From Limnomonas spitsbergensis (Eukaryota; Chlorophyta; Chlorophyceae; Chlamydomonadales): a stretch of DNA of 64,000 bases. Shown piece by piece: positions 22,101-31,358 of this stretch. Within the stretch, counting starts at the first letter, position 1, and every line of letters begins with the position of its first letter. The DNA is taken from the NCBI GenBank assembly GCA_037349105.1, contig JAYJMM010000079.1, positions 806,001-870,000 of the forward strand, given 5' to 3'. Both the position numbers and the translations under genes were made by a program. The notes under the pieces were generated by a model. The model saw only the letters and a list, made by a program, of their open reading frames with translations, was not told the origin of the DNA and searched no databases.

Positions 22101-25100
22101 ATTATGCCGTTACCCTGACCAATATTCGAATACATCTATTAAACAGCATGGTTCACTTTGGAAACATTATTTTATTTGCTAGCACCCTCAGTTTCCTATG
22201 CAGTACACTGATTATACATCATATTTTATGCCTCCCCCACCCTTGTAATCCATCGCTCGGGAACTACCCACCGTCTCCATTAACCTCACCCCATGCCTCA
22301 CAACCTACACCCGCTATCCCGATCCCCGCTGTCCTTCAGGCCAGACATACACTTCCGCCCTCAGCTCATCTTCCTCTACCTCCAGCCCACATATCCCCCA
22401 AACCTACCACTCGCTCCACAACAAAACAATGGCTACAATCTCTCTGGATCATAAAGATAACAAAATGCTACACCCCCCACCGTCATTATCAGCGGTTCCT
22501 ACTGAGTAAGGCTAAGCGTCTTTTAGCACGTCTAACACATAGGAAAAAAACAGATCCTTCCGTACTCCGTCTCCTTTCCCACCACATCTCCTTGCTCCAA
22601 CACCCTCCTCTATCTCCTAGACCTACAAATATTTCTCCTTCTTTCCGTTGCCCCCCGATCGGAGGCATCTCTGAAACCCATGCCTTACAATGCTCACCTA
22701 CCACCCCCCATATCCTGCCTATTGGTCTTTACTTCGAGCGTCAAGTGGCCCAATACTGCCAACTTCATGCATACAACAACCTTGTACAATACGCCTCCAC
22801 TACATGCACTCAAATCTCTGCGTGGTGCACTCAACAAAGCCGCCTACCTAAATATCCACACCACAAGCGCCTCTGGCTCCATCCTGAAAACTACTACGAC
22901 CCGTCCCGAGGAAATTTTTCTGACGCTCTCTTCTCCTTCTGGCTACATGAAACCCAACATCTCAATAAGACGCGCATCATGGACAGATCTACTCCCATAG
23001 TAACCCCCACTAACCTTGCCCACCTCTCCCAGCTCACCATACATGATCTAGACATGGCTCTCATTTCCATGCAACAGTCCCACGGATTGGCCTACCCTGG
23101 CTTTGTTGTTCACACCACAGAGCTGGCTGGATATGGGCACGCATCTACCCTCCTCAAGTACAACGGAGCCTGGATTTGGCTTGACCCTGATGACCCCACA
23201 CGCTCCACCATTGTCGGGCCTGACGGTCACTATAACCTTACCCTCCTTCGCACTCTAGCATGCAGTGTTTTTGCCCTGGTCCCAAGTACCACGTTAGAAG
23301 CCTGCCTTGAGGCCTCGCACTTTCGTCCCTCGCACGCCACTCCTACCCCACCCGAATATGCCACCATCATTGACATTGACGTGGAGGGTGCACCACCCAT
23401 GCACCTCCCAGCAGTGACACCAGTCCCCCAAGCTCCAATCCCCCACCCATCACCAAAATCACCTTGTACTGCTCCTTCTCCGCTCCGCACCATCGCCGCT
23501 CCAAACAGCAGAGCGCTTCGCATTGCTCCTCCGACATCGCGATCATGTACTTTGCACTCCTTTTCCTCGGCCAAGACCCCCCCGCTTCAGTCAGGCTCCA
23601 CATTCCAAGATTCCAAATCCATTTCTTTCACTACTTTTAATCACCAAGGACTACGTTCTAACTTACGAGACCTGTCCGACCTCGTCAATTCCGAATGCCC
23701 ACACTTTCTCTTTGGACAGGAAACACACATATTTTCATCCCAGCATACTCAGCTTCGTAAAACTTGCTCGATTTTCGCGTCCTACGCTCTTTTTTTCAGC
23801 AGCTTACCCAACTCCACGGACCTCTCTCGATGCCGGCCAGGAGCTTCTGCACCAGGTGGAGTTCTCCTAGCAATACAAAAAACATACACCCAGCACCCTC
23901 TATTCAAACGCCAAACGATCCCTACCAGCCTCACAGGCTACTGCATACATGTTTCCCTGCCCATGGCCAATAATATGGTCCTCCATGTTCTAAGTGTCTA
24001 CATGCCCCCCGGCCATGCCATCCTCAAAGCTGCATGCATGGACTACATTGCATCCCAAATCGATACCCATGACCCAGTCTCACACTTCTTTATCATTGGC
24101 GGAGACTTTAATCATCATCTAGGCCCTGTCATGCACCCTGGCTTCAGCTCTTTCCTCCATGCCAGCAACCTCACCCCCATCAATGCTTCCTCTACTCAGC
24201 ACACTACCCATTACCCCCACAACTCACAGTGCAGGCCATCTATGATCGATGATATCCTCCTCTCTACCAACCTCCCCCGCTCTACTTACACAAGTATGGC
24301 AGACGTGACATGCCATGTCCCTACCTTTTGCCAATATTTCTCGGATCACCTGCCACTCAGTATTACCTGCCCCAAGGCTATGCTTCCGATCCTCAGGTCT
24401 CCAGTCCCATCTTCCCCGTCCCAACCTCTCCTTCATCAGACCACTACACCCAACCCCTGTCCACCTGCCCCAATTGCTCGTCCCACTGAAATTAAACAAC
24501 CCATACCCAAACCCAACCTAGATATTACACGCCAAAAACTGAACACCAATCTATCCACAGCGTGTGACTCCCTATTGGCACACAGCACCCACCTCTTAGA
24601 CCGCATATACCAAGATGTACCTCGGACCTCTTGTGGCACCCGCCCCTCCATCCCTTGGACAGCATGTAAACAGATAATCAAAGACCTTCAGCTTGACATC
24701 CCATCGCTCGCCTCCTCCCACACAGATCTCCTCGATGCGGCCTTGTTGATCATGAAACAGTGTTGCCCAACCAGAACTGTTGCCCCTCCAAACCCTTGTG
24801 GCCAAGCCCGCCCCCGACAATGCTACCTCCCAAGAACTGTCCAGAAGAAAATATCCGCCCGTTTGCATACCATCACTGTCCTCTTCTTTGCACGACGTTT
24901 CCTCATGCGCCTGCTAAATTCTCCAGAGTTCCCCACCGCCGTCCATCCTAATACCGACCCCCACTTTGCCACACGTGCCCGGCTCCTCCTTGCACTAAAG
25001 TCTGAAACTTGCCTTGGTCAAATAAATGCCCGTCATCCACATTGCCACAACACCCCTCACCGTGGTAACTTGGTCGACCTGCTCCCTTCTCTCCCTGATT

Positions 25101-28100
25101 CCGATGGCCCTGACCCCCATGCTACCTGGTCCAACTGGATCCACACATGCGACGCGCACATACGCTCCACCCGGAGGCGCATCCGAAACACCACTAAGCC
25201 ACATAGTGAACGCAATACCCACCGACGACGTCTGACACGCCTTCTCTTCACTTCCCCCCGTAAGGCCCACAACATCATCTTCCAGGATTCCACAGACACC
25301 GTATCTTCCGAAATCACCTCAGTCCGTAATACAACCACCCAACACCTTCTTACTGACCCAACGGACATGGTTCAATACACTGAATCCCACTTCGGCAGAG
25401 AATGGGCGCATGACCCCTCCCTCCCTACCCATGATCCCTTTCCTTGGGCGGCCACAGGCGCAATTGATGCATTCACTCTTGACACGCCTGCCAAATCCCA
25501 CTCCACACCAACTTCTACCCTGCTTCCATATGTCACCCGAACACACCTCTTTCATCGTGTCCTCCACAAATTATCCAACAATAAAAAGCCAGGCCCAGAC
25601 GGTGTCCCCAATGAACTCCTTCGCATCATGCCATCTTCATTCAAGTCCTCCATACGTAACCTCCTTATCCTCATGTGGGTCACTGGCTCTACCCCAGACA
25701 CATGGAAAGTCTCACATACCACTCTTCTCCATAAAAAGGACGACCCCTCTATCCTGACAAATAAACGACCCATTGGCATGCACAACACTATCTACAAACT
25801 TTGGACTCGTTTTGTCAGTACTGTCATATCTGAATTTTCTGAGGACCACTGCATACTCAGTCCTTCCCAAGAAGGGTTCCGAGCTAAACATAACACCTCT
25901 CGCCATCTGCAACGTCTTGTACATCTTCTAGAGGATGCCCAAGCATCCAACCGCAATATCTACATTGCCTATGTGGACCTCACTAACGCATTCAACACCA
26001 TAAACCATGACAAGCTCTACCGTATTATGGATACCCTAGGATACCCTGAAGATTCTGTCGATGTCATCAAAGGCATCTACACTAATGCCTCTACCCGTAT
26101 CATTCTCCAGCGGTCTTCAGGTCTTGCTACTCATCCTATCCCTGTGGGTCGAGGCACCATTCAGGGGGACACTCTGTCTCCCCTGGTTTTCAATATCTAC
26201 ATGGAACCTTGTCTCAGATGGTGCAACACTGGTGGCCATGGCTTCACCCCCTCATGTGCTATCCCCCTAGGCATGAAACACCCTTGTGCCCTCACTCTCT
26301 CCACCCTCGCCTTTGCTGATGATATGGCCCTTCTCTCGCATTCTCACGTTCGCCTCCTTCATCAACTTCACAAACTCACTGCTTATTGCACATGGGCAGG
26401 TCTAACGCTCAACGCTTCCAAATGTGCACTTACTGGGGCGGCTCACCATGCAGCTCTTACAGGATTGGCCCACACTATTGCCGAGCAAACCGCCCTCCTT
26501 CATGCCCAACTACACAATAAATTTTTTGTGAACGGCATCCCCTTTCCATTCTTCCCTCCCTCAAAATCTTACAAATACCTTGGTGTTTACATCAACACCC
26601 TTCTCAGCTTTAAAGATCATCTCGATGCCATCACTGCCACTATCCAAGCGAAATCACGCAGCCTCATCATGGCCGATGTCGCCCCCCAACACATTCTCAT
26701 GATCATCAACAGGGTCCTTCGCCCTAAAATTACGCATTCCCTATCCATTGCACCTTTCGCAGAAGTGGATATACGGATACTCGATACCCTGCTTGCCAGA
26801 GTCCGCCGAATTTGCATGAATCTTGGCCACTCCTACCCCACCGCCCTTATACTCACACCCACAGATCGGGGGGGTGTTGGCCTCACCTCCCTCCTGACAG
26901 ATTACACCCAGATTTCCGCCCTTACCCTCACCCGAGCCCTGAACGATGAAGGTTCCCTCGGAACCCTCACTTCTGGCGTTTTGAACCAACAACTGGACAC
27001 TCATGGACAACTCCCCCTCACGTCGCTTGTGCGACCCACTAGAACTTTTCACTCGTTACCGCTCCCCATGCGTCAACTTTCCCTCATGCACCATGCTCAA
27101 CTTGCTCTCCATCGTTGCTCATCAGGCCCTTCCCCTATTACCTCTGGAGTTCAAGAACTCCTCGGCAATGCCATGTGGCGACAACTGACCCACATCCTCT
27201 CACCCACACCTCCTCCACCTGACACTACCCTGCCATTTATGCCTATTCCTCCCTACACTCCAACACCACAGAGTTCCACCCTCCTCATCACTCCAGAACT
27301 ACTCCATCCTCTTTGTCGTCTGGGCATCACGTCCTTGGAACCACTTACCGTCATGACTGGACCTCACATTTCTACCTTCCAGCCATCCACGTACCTGTCT
27401 GCAACATTCAAAGGTAAAGCGCGCCGTCGTTGGATACAACAGGCCCAAGTCTCGCTCAACCGTATCACCCTGCTCCTTAATGGGCATCCCTCTGACCAAG
27501 CCCTCAGCTACACGCGCTTTTCTGCACTCCCCCTCCATCAGCGCCACATCACGATCGCCCATGACTTCTCCCAACTCCCTCAGGTTGTCTCGACCACCCT
27601 CCCCCACATCGCGTCTGCTCCCAGTGCCGACCAGGCCCTTGGTCTCCTCCCCCAATGCTTCTCCCCACGCCCTCAAGCAACTTCAAAGCGCGCCCGTCCC
27701 ACTATCCCCCGTAGTACTCATACCCGCGCTCCAGAGCTCTTTCCCAACCCAGGCCTTCCCTCTAGCCCACCCCTTCCTCATGCTCCCTTTGTCCTACACT
27801 TGGGCACAACACCATGCCCCCTACTCCCCCACCATCCCAACTACATTCTCGACCTTTCATGCCCCCCTCCCTCTCCTCCCCCTGTCCCTTCCACCTTGCC
27901 CCACATCCCTCCTCCCACATTGTTTGTCCTGGACCTGGCTGCACCCCCAGGTCCCCCACTCCCTCATCATCATGACTACATTCTAGACCTCTCATGCCCC
28001 CCTCCCCCGCCCCCCCCCCGTCTATGCCCCCCCACGACTCGCTCAGGATTGTTGGATCAACCGTTCGTCTCGTCCACCCTATCGTTCCTCTACCCCACAC

Positions 28101-28135
28101 CACCCTCCCTTAAACCGTACATCACTCACACGTAA
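19154..28135 (+). CDS. LINE polyprotein: ORF1-like, Josephin-like protease, APE endonuclease, RT
   Basis: One open frame of 2993 codons. The probable start is a later ATG at 20225 (MSDANLATNPP), because the first 357 codons are Pro/Ser/Thr-rich and look like leader. Codons about 358-870 form an ORF1-like region. Codons about 1190-1350 contain YFERQVAQYCQLHAYNNLVQ and later GYGHASTLLKYNGAWIWLDP, matching the Cys and His boxes of Josephin cysteine proteases. Codons about 1488-1750 form the APE-type endonuclease (FNHQGLRSN, IGGDFNHH, SDHLPLS). RT runs from about 2130 to 2650 with KKPGPDGVPNELL, AYVDLTNAFNTI, GTIQGDTLSP and the catalytic AFADDMALLS. The C-terminus is Pro-rich and ends beside a C-rich tract (27999-28019), where the frame changes to that of the downstream ORF. 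Confidence 0.88.
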   Translation: MAQRMSSGGPRQHMPAILLKRLCHFKRATQSMYKYSHAQYSPHHIRDHHEASRASAGSQADFPDALPECPLTCIPFTAKVAFTPCLFHYRHISGASCRHDFTGPLHHTAEHTSLVRTRQPQALFSHDPPILKAHAVTFEPHLCNMPSSSCQSTCTHPTSLQRTVPRRRFCLATASRRSKRVTTLSQNKTRGQPIRPITFAHPKNKRHTPVVTMSFRNSISPLRIGGITTYAGHPRVQITVQRPRVHSRSCSPDSVTRPTPRSPPSEADTQVLTLNLCPTDVDIKVPQTSQIPCRPSSDTSRHNIPATFSVATLTLLIIACLIPLSASSPPMHTTTPFSPAPTHHVHTPITISCFLTQMSDANLATNPPAAAVRHSDGNVEATIWITDPDLPALLRKFSYRVLDDGEQNGTVCMQTRLHNYRKVVEGCQHTFHLTGIPRDESSIPAEQSKLLLFYNLYPPTTPEAEVQTLLKTYLKRLVTATGCAVANFETYTTKGGNITRVYFEDARSMLRIHLMLYDDTTAFECPTRLRSFVRTELGLTAPCDDTMELQLRAVVLQVMPDTPLHTTLTQHLSNYPRGAPRAIALRELSRALSLAGPSVEFQTFDYDRDNSQFIFHAVVTGESFRERLMAQSTTPGQPRAGIPVGDSLMCLPPCDLSFLTALYNDSRHTHTAPPQFQLAVAITNKPDLNRPDVVLKAVKALFLAADKVLTSAPRLVRTNMRLQCKTNPCQIYAVSVDRFEDLLLFTNLSRTIRVGGIDSDKLLVGPGGRNNPYGQWLDLSIGNLGAILAESKQSPSGVWETFSEVMARRPDLKQKTLHEQHQQDYLTLHPVRMPQNKRPANTSGGYRQKPRMTLVRPFVPAMIPLDLHDPISCYPLLPYTPHSIPVLLSSHLHIPTDTSIFQHQTTTTLALCHHTPPPPPSTYLPFSLPFTPRSPCPPLIPPFRTSKSTNTKSSSALPEILSWLRHVQSTILRYQIPCLHSQNYAVTLTNIRIHLLNSMVHFGNIILFASTLSFLCSTLIIHHILCLPHPCNPSLGNYPPSPLTSPHASQPTPAIPIPAVLQARHTLPPSAHLPLPPAHISPKPTTRSTTKQWLQSLWIIKITKCYTPHRHYQRFLLSKAKRLLARLTHRKKTDPSVLRLLSHHISLLQHPPLSPRPTNISPSFRCPPIGGISETHALQCSPTTPHILPIGLYFERQVAQYCQLHAYNNLVQYASTTCTQISAWCTQQSRLPKYPHHKRLWLHPENYYDPSRGNFSDALFSFWLHETQHLNKTRIMDRSTPIVTPTNLAHLSQLTIHDLDMALISMQQSHGLAYPGFVVHTTELAGYGHASTLLKYNGAWIWLDPDDPTRSTIVGPDGHYNLTLLRTLACSVFALVPSTTLEACLEASHFRPSHATPTPPEYATIIDIDVEGAPPMHLPAVTPVPQAPIPHPSPKSPCTAPSPLRTIAAPNSRALRIAPPTSRSCTLHSFSSAKTPPLQSGSTFQDSKSISFTTFNHQGLRSNLRDLSDLVNSECPHFLFGQETHIFSSQHTQLRKTCSIFASYALFFSSLPNSTDLSRCRPGASAPGGVLLAIQKTYTQHPLFKRQTIPTSLTGYCIHVSLPMANNMVLHVLSVYMPPGHAILKAACMDYIASQIDTHDPVSHFFIIGGDFNHHLGPVMHPGFSSFLHASNLTPINASSTQHTTHYPHNSQCRPSMIDDILLSTNLPRSTYTSMADVTCHVPTFCQYFSDHLPLSITCPKAMLPILRSPVPSSPSQPLLHQTTTPNPCPPAPIARPTEIKQPIPKPNLDITRQKLNTNLSTACDSLLAHSTHLLDRIYQDVPRTSCGTRPSIPWTACKQIIKDLQLDIPSLASSHTDLLDAALLIMKQCCPTRTVAPPNPCGQARPRQCYLPRTVQKKISARLHTITVLFFARRFLMRLLNSPEFPTAVHPNTDPHFATRARLLLALKSETCLGQINARHPHCHNTPHRGNLVDLLPSLPDSDGPDPHATWSNWIHTCDAHIRSTRRRIRNTTKPHSERNTHRRRLTRLLFTSPRKAHNIIFQDSTDTVSSEITSVRNTTTQHLLTDPTDMVQYTESHFGREWAHDPSLPTHDPFPWAATGAIDAFTLDTPAKSHSTPTSTLLPYVTRTHLFHRVLHKLSNNKKPGPDGVPNELLRIMPSSFKSSIRNLLILMWVTGSTPDTWKVSHTTLLHKKDDPSILTNKRPIGMHNTIYKLWTRFVSTVISEFSEDHCILSPSQEGFRAKHNTSRHLQRLVHLLEDAQASNRNIYIAYVDLTNAFNTINHDKLYRIMDTLGYPEDSVDVIKGIYTNASTRIILQRSSGLATHPIPVGRGTIQGDTLSPLVFNIYMEPCLRWCNTGGHGFTPSCAIPLGMKHPCALTLSTLAFADDMALLSHSHVRLLHQLHKLTAYCTWAGLTLNASKCALTGAAHHAALTGLAHTIAEQTALLHAQLHNKFFVNGIPFPFFPPSKSYKYLGVYINTLLSFKDHLDAITATIQAKSRSLIMADVAPQHILMIINRVLRPKITHSLSIAPFAEVDIRILDTLLARVRRICMNLGHSYPTALILTPTDRGGVGLTSLLTDYTQISALTLTRALNDEGSLGTLTSGVLNQQLDTHGQLPLTSLVRPTRTFHSLPLPMRQLSLMHHAQLALHRCSSGPSPITSGVQELLGNAMWRQLTHILSPTPPPPDTTLPFMPIPPYTPTPQSSTLLITPELLHPLCRLGITSLEPLTVMTGPHISTFQPSTYLSATFKGKARRRWIQQAQVSLNRITLLLNGHPSDQALSYTRFSALPLHQRHITIAHDFSQLPQVVSTTLPHIASAPSADQALGLLPQCFSPRPQATSKRARPTIPRSTHTRAPELFPNPGLPSSPPLPHAPFVLHLGTTPCPLLPHHPNYILDLSCPPPSPPPVPSTLPHIPPPTLFVLDLAAPPGPPLPHHHDYILDLSCPPPPPPPRLCPPTTRSGLLDQPFVSSTLSFLYPTPPSLKPYITHT

Positions 28136-31100
28136 GCGGACATTACCAGACCAAGCACACCCACATACGGACCCCGCCTGTCCCTTGCTTCCTCCTTCCC
28201 CTACTCGTCCCCTTGACCTCGGCCTCACAAACCTCCAACGTCAAGGGCTCTGGCGTTTACACTCCACAAATCCCCATCCCCGCACCCAATGGGTCCCATC
28301 CTCTGCGAACCAAGATCACTCATGCATCGACCAACACGTCTCCTTTAACATAAATCCTGTCCATCCCGACTTCGACATCATACCACCACATTCCTTCACT
28401 ATCCAGATTGGACTCCACTCACCCTCTTCCGGCCCGTTACACCCTCCCCCCTTACCTTCCGCCCCTGCCTCTGATCCGCAACCCCTTCCATGGCAATGTC
28501 ACTATGCCTACCTATACCGCCCAAATGGCACTCTTGTTGGTTGCATCCCTGCCCGCCGCCTGCACTGGCTTCGTGCATGCTATGATCATACGAAACTTAC
28601 CCTTCCTGCCCTACACCTCGCCCACTCTGAGGGTTCCTTCGAGCAAGATCTTGCTTCCCTTCTTGCCCGATACCCCATTCATACCAAGCACAAAACAGGA
28701 ACCGCGCCTAACACGACTTGGTGTCTCCCGGATCCCATGATGCAAGTGCTCTCAGATAACATGTCCACCCATCTCCACCGTTTTGCATCTCCTCTCGACG
28801 TCTCCTACCATGCACGCACATACTATACCACCCACCATCACGATTGTCTTTTTGGGGCTCTCCATAATGCATACTCCACACCTTGGACCGGCAGCTCGTT
28901 CGTTCATCCAGACTTCAAGATGAAAACAATCACAAAGGCAATCCGTTGGGCCGTCTCATCCGCCAGCATGACTACGGTACCCACATGCACTATTATCCTT
29001 ACCCCAGTTTGGAAGAACTCATCTTTCATGAATTGGACCTCCCATGCCAATATGGTTCATGTTCTGACTCTTCATACCGACCCCAACTTTCGCTTTTCAG
29101 CCCCGGACCACTTGGCACACATCTACACAGCAACCCAACCAACATACGGCACTCCCAAATGGCCACTACAACTTCTTGTCATTGGTAACACAGAGGGCCT
29201 CGCTCGCTTCTACCCTGACCCACCTCCCACTGCTCCAGTCGATTCCAATGTGCACACACTATCTGGACATGGACACCCACCTGGCACCACACCTGCCCAC
29301 CGTCCACACCCACCCACCCGGCGCCAATCCCAACTTCCCGGTTCGCATGCGAAATGGCAACACCCCGCTGGATTCTCTGTAGCCTCCCACCTACACACGC
29401 ACACTACCCCGCCTACCCCTCTCCCACTTGCCCCACTCACTTTCCCCCTTATCCTTTTCGATGAACTCCGATCTCTCTACCCCCCTACCTATCCACTTGC
29501 TTGGCCGTTGCTTCCGGCATACTACACAGACGGAGCTTGTATACAGGATGACGCCGGCAATAACTTGATAGGGGCTGCCTTTTACTTCACTGTCGATGGC
29601 TCCACCCATACGGTCAACCCTACTGGAAAATGTGAAACGAACACTATCACCAGGGCTGAACTTGGAGGCATTCATGCAGCCCTCGATCATGCCCATACAC
29701 CTTCTGGCCCCGCCTTGACCATTGCCCCTTCCCTTACTATCTTCACTGACAGTCTTTGCAGCATTTACCTCATACAGAAAGCTGTCTTTTACCCGCATGA
29801 TCTCCTTGAGGACAAGCATGCACCGCTTCTCCTGGCCATCCGCCGCCTACTCCTTTCACGGGCCAACATAGGCCTACCAACGCTCATCCAGAAGGTGAAA
29901 TCACATATTGGTATTATCGGCAATGAACTTGCTGACATTGGGGCAACACGAGCCTTGGACGCACCCAGCACTTGTACATTTAACCTTTCCCATATCAAAA
30001 ACCAGTACATGGCTTCCCTCCCAGCTTGGCCTTGCCTACCCCAAGACGATACTCAAACGGATTCAAACGACACCCCTTGGTTCACTTCTGACCTCACCTC
30101 CTCTATCAAGGCACACCTTCACTCTTCTTGCCCTCACGTTACGGACGGTGACACCACCATATCTTGTGCTACTTATACCCGCATAATCGAAGAAAATGCC
30201 CACTCTTTACCCTTGTATAACAATCACATGTGGCAGTCTTCTGCTTGCCACTTTTCTCTGAAGCGATGCATCCTCCGTATGCGAGCCAACCTCTTATGGA
30301 CAGCTAAACGGGCACTTCTCTTCCGTATTCCCTACAAAACAACAGTGCGCTCGTTTACCGATGGCCTTTGCCCCATATGTACACCACCTCCTACTGGCCC
30401 ACCTGACGCTACTTCTGACACACAGGGACACATGTTTGGAAGATGCAGGCATCCCCGTATGCAGGCCTCTTATATCTCCCGACACAACAAGGCCCTCTGC
30501 CTCATCCAACGTTCCCTCCACCGAGGCACAAAGAGTGGAATGTTCACAATTATGGATGCCACACCCGCTACATCCCTCCCACCAGGAGTCTATGACACCC
30601 GTATCCCGCAATGGATGCTTCCCGCTGTCCCCCCTGCCACACTCTGCCGCCTTCGTCCTGATCTCCTCTTAATTGAAGGCCTTACCATTGCCGATCTCCA
30701 CAGTTATCCTCCCGCCCGGCTTGCCGACCCTGCCTTCCTTCTTGACCTCCAACACCGTTGTACCATCCATGTTATTGAGCTCGGGTTTACCTCCAATCTA
30801 CAATTCTGCCTGTCCCACAAATCCACACAACATGCACAGTTAGTACAATTGCTTCGCTCCGCAGGATGGAACCTCACTACACCTGTTTTAGACCCTCTCC
30901 ACATTCCTGCCCCCCACCCTCATACATATCTGTTACCCCCCCCTGCTAAAGACATCCTCTACCCCTATGTTCACCTCGTCATCATTGGTTGCTCTGGCAT
31001 TTTCTATAAAGATATCATGCACCTCTTTCCAGTCCTTGGTATCACACCCTTCAACGTCCCCCCACTGCTCAAACAACTAGCAGTTCACACTGTCCAATCT

Positions 31101-31193
31101 GCCTATTCCATTCATCGACTTCGCCGTTACCTTGAAAACAGTCCACCCGACTGCCGTCCAGCATCTCCCCCTGTTCTCACTGACCCGCCATAG
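28020..31193 (+). CDS. LINE polyprotein continuation: RNase H, zinc motif, PD-(D/E)XK-like nuclease
   Basis: This frame is open from the poly-C tract at about 28010-28019, without needing its own ATG, and runs to TAG at 31191-31193. RNase H is clear: YYTDGACI (about 29520), ITRAELGGIHAALDH, IFTDSLCSIYLI and KSHIGIIGNELADIGA supply the Asp, Glu, Asp and Asp/His positions. A C-x2-C...H-x4-C-x-H motif (LCPIC ... GHMFGRCRH, about 30366-30456) follows. The last 200 codons contain RLRPDLLLIEG and VIELGFTSNLQFCLSHKSTQ, arranged like a restriction-like endonuclease. The one-base shift relative to the upstream ORF at a homopolymer suggests a single original polyprotein broken by an indel, a sequencing error or slippage. 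Confidence 0.8.
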   Translation, partial: VYAPPRLAQDCWINRSSRPPYRSSTPHHPPLNRTSLTRKRTLPDQAHPHTDPACPLLPPSPTRPLDLGLTNLQRQGLWRLHSTNPHPRTQWVPSSANQDHSCIDQHVSFNINPVHPDFDIIPPHSFTIQIGLHSPSSGPLHPPPLPSAPASDPQPLPWQCHYAYLYRPNGTLVGCIPARRLHWLRACYDHTKLTLPALHLAHSEGSFEQDLASLLARYPIHTKHKTGTAPNTTWCLPDPMMQVLSDNMSTHLHRFASPLDVSYHARTYYTTHHHDCLFGALHNAYSTPWTGSSFVHPDFKMKTITKAIRWAVSSASMTTVPTCTIILTPVWKNSSFMNWTSHANMVHVLTLHTDPNFRFSAPDHLAHIYTATQPTYGTPKWPLQLLVIGNTEGLARFYPDPPPTAPVDSNVHTLSGHGHPPGTTPAHRPHPPTRRQSQLPGSHAKWQHPAGFSVASHLHTHTTPPTPLPLAPLTFPLILFDELRSLYPPTYPLAWPLLPAYYTDGACIQDDAGNNLIGAAFYFTVDGSTHTVNPTGKCETNTITRAELGGIHAALDHAHTPSGPALTIAPSLTIFTDSLCSIYLIQKAVFYPHDLLEDKHAPLLLAIRRLLLSRANIGLPTLIQKVKSHIGIIGNELADIGATRALDAPSTCTFNLSHIKNQYMASLPAWPCLPQDDTQTDSNDTPWFTSDLTSSIKAHLHSSCPHVTDGDTTISCATYTRIIEENAHSLPLYNNHMWQSSACHFSLKRCILRMRANLLWTAKRALLFRIPYKTTVRSFTDGLCPICTPPPTGPPDATSDTQGHMFGRCRHPRMQASYISRHNKALCLIQRSLHRGTKSGMFTIMDATPATSLPPGVYDTRIPQWMLPAVPPATLCRLRPDLLLIEGLTIADLHSYPPARLADPAFLLDLQHRCTIHVIELGFTSNLQFCLSHKSTQHAQLVQLLRSAGWNLTTPVLDPLHIPAPHPHTYLLPPPAKDILYPYVHLVIIGCSGIFYKDIMHLFPVLGITPFNVPPLLKQLAVHTVQSAYSIHRLRRYLENSPPDCRPASPPVLTDPP

Positions 31194-31358
31194 CCCCTTT
31201 CTCCCTTTAAGGGTATACAGACCGGGGCTTGGGCGTCTCGTCAACCTGTACTTCCCAAAATCCACGCCGCATCGGCGTTCTCTTTTCTTTTCTTTTGGTA
31301 GAAAATGTATCGCGCCTATATCTTCATGATTCTATATTCCTCTCGCTTGCATTGAGCC

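Larger units (their letters stand above)
19154..31250 (+). mobile_element. Dualen/RandI-like LINE
   Basis: A nearly intact non-LTR retrotransposon lies inside the TIR-bounded element, just upstream of the gene starting at 31359. It encodes an ORF1-like region, a Josephin-like cysteine protease, an apurinic-type endonuclease, RT, RNase H, a zinc-binding motif and a PD-(D/E)XK-like segment. The combination of two endonuclease types with RNase H is the mark of the Dualen/RandI clade. Exact 5' and 3' ends were not resolved: no poly-A tail or target duplication was found, and the limits given are those of the coding region plus a short tail. Confidence 0.8.
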
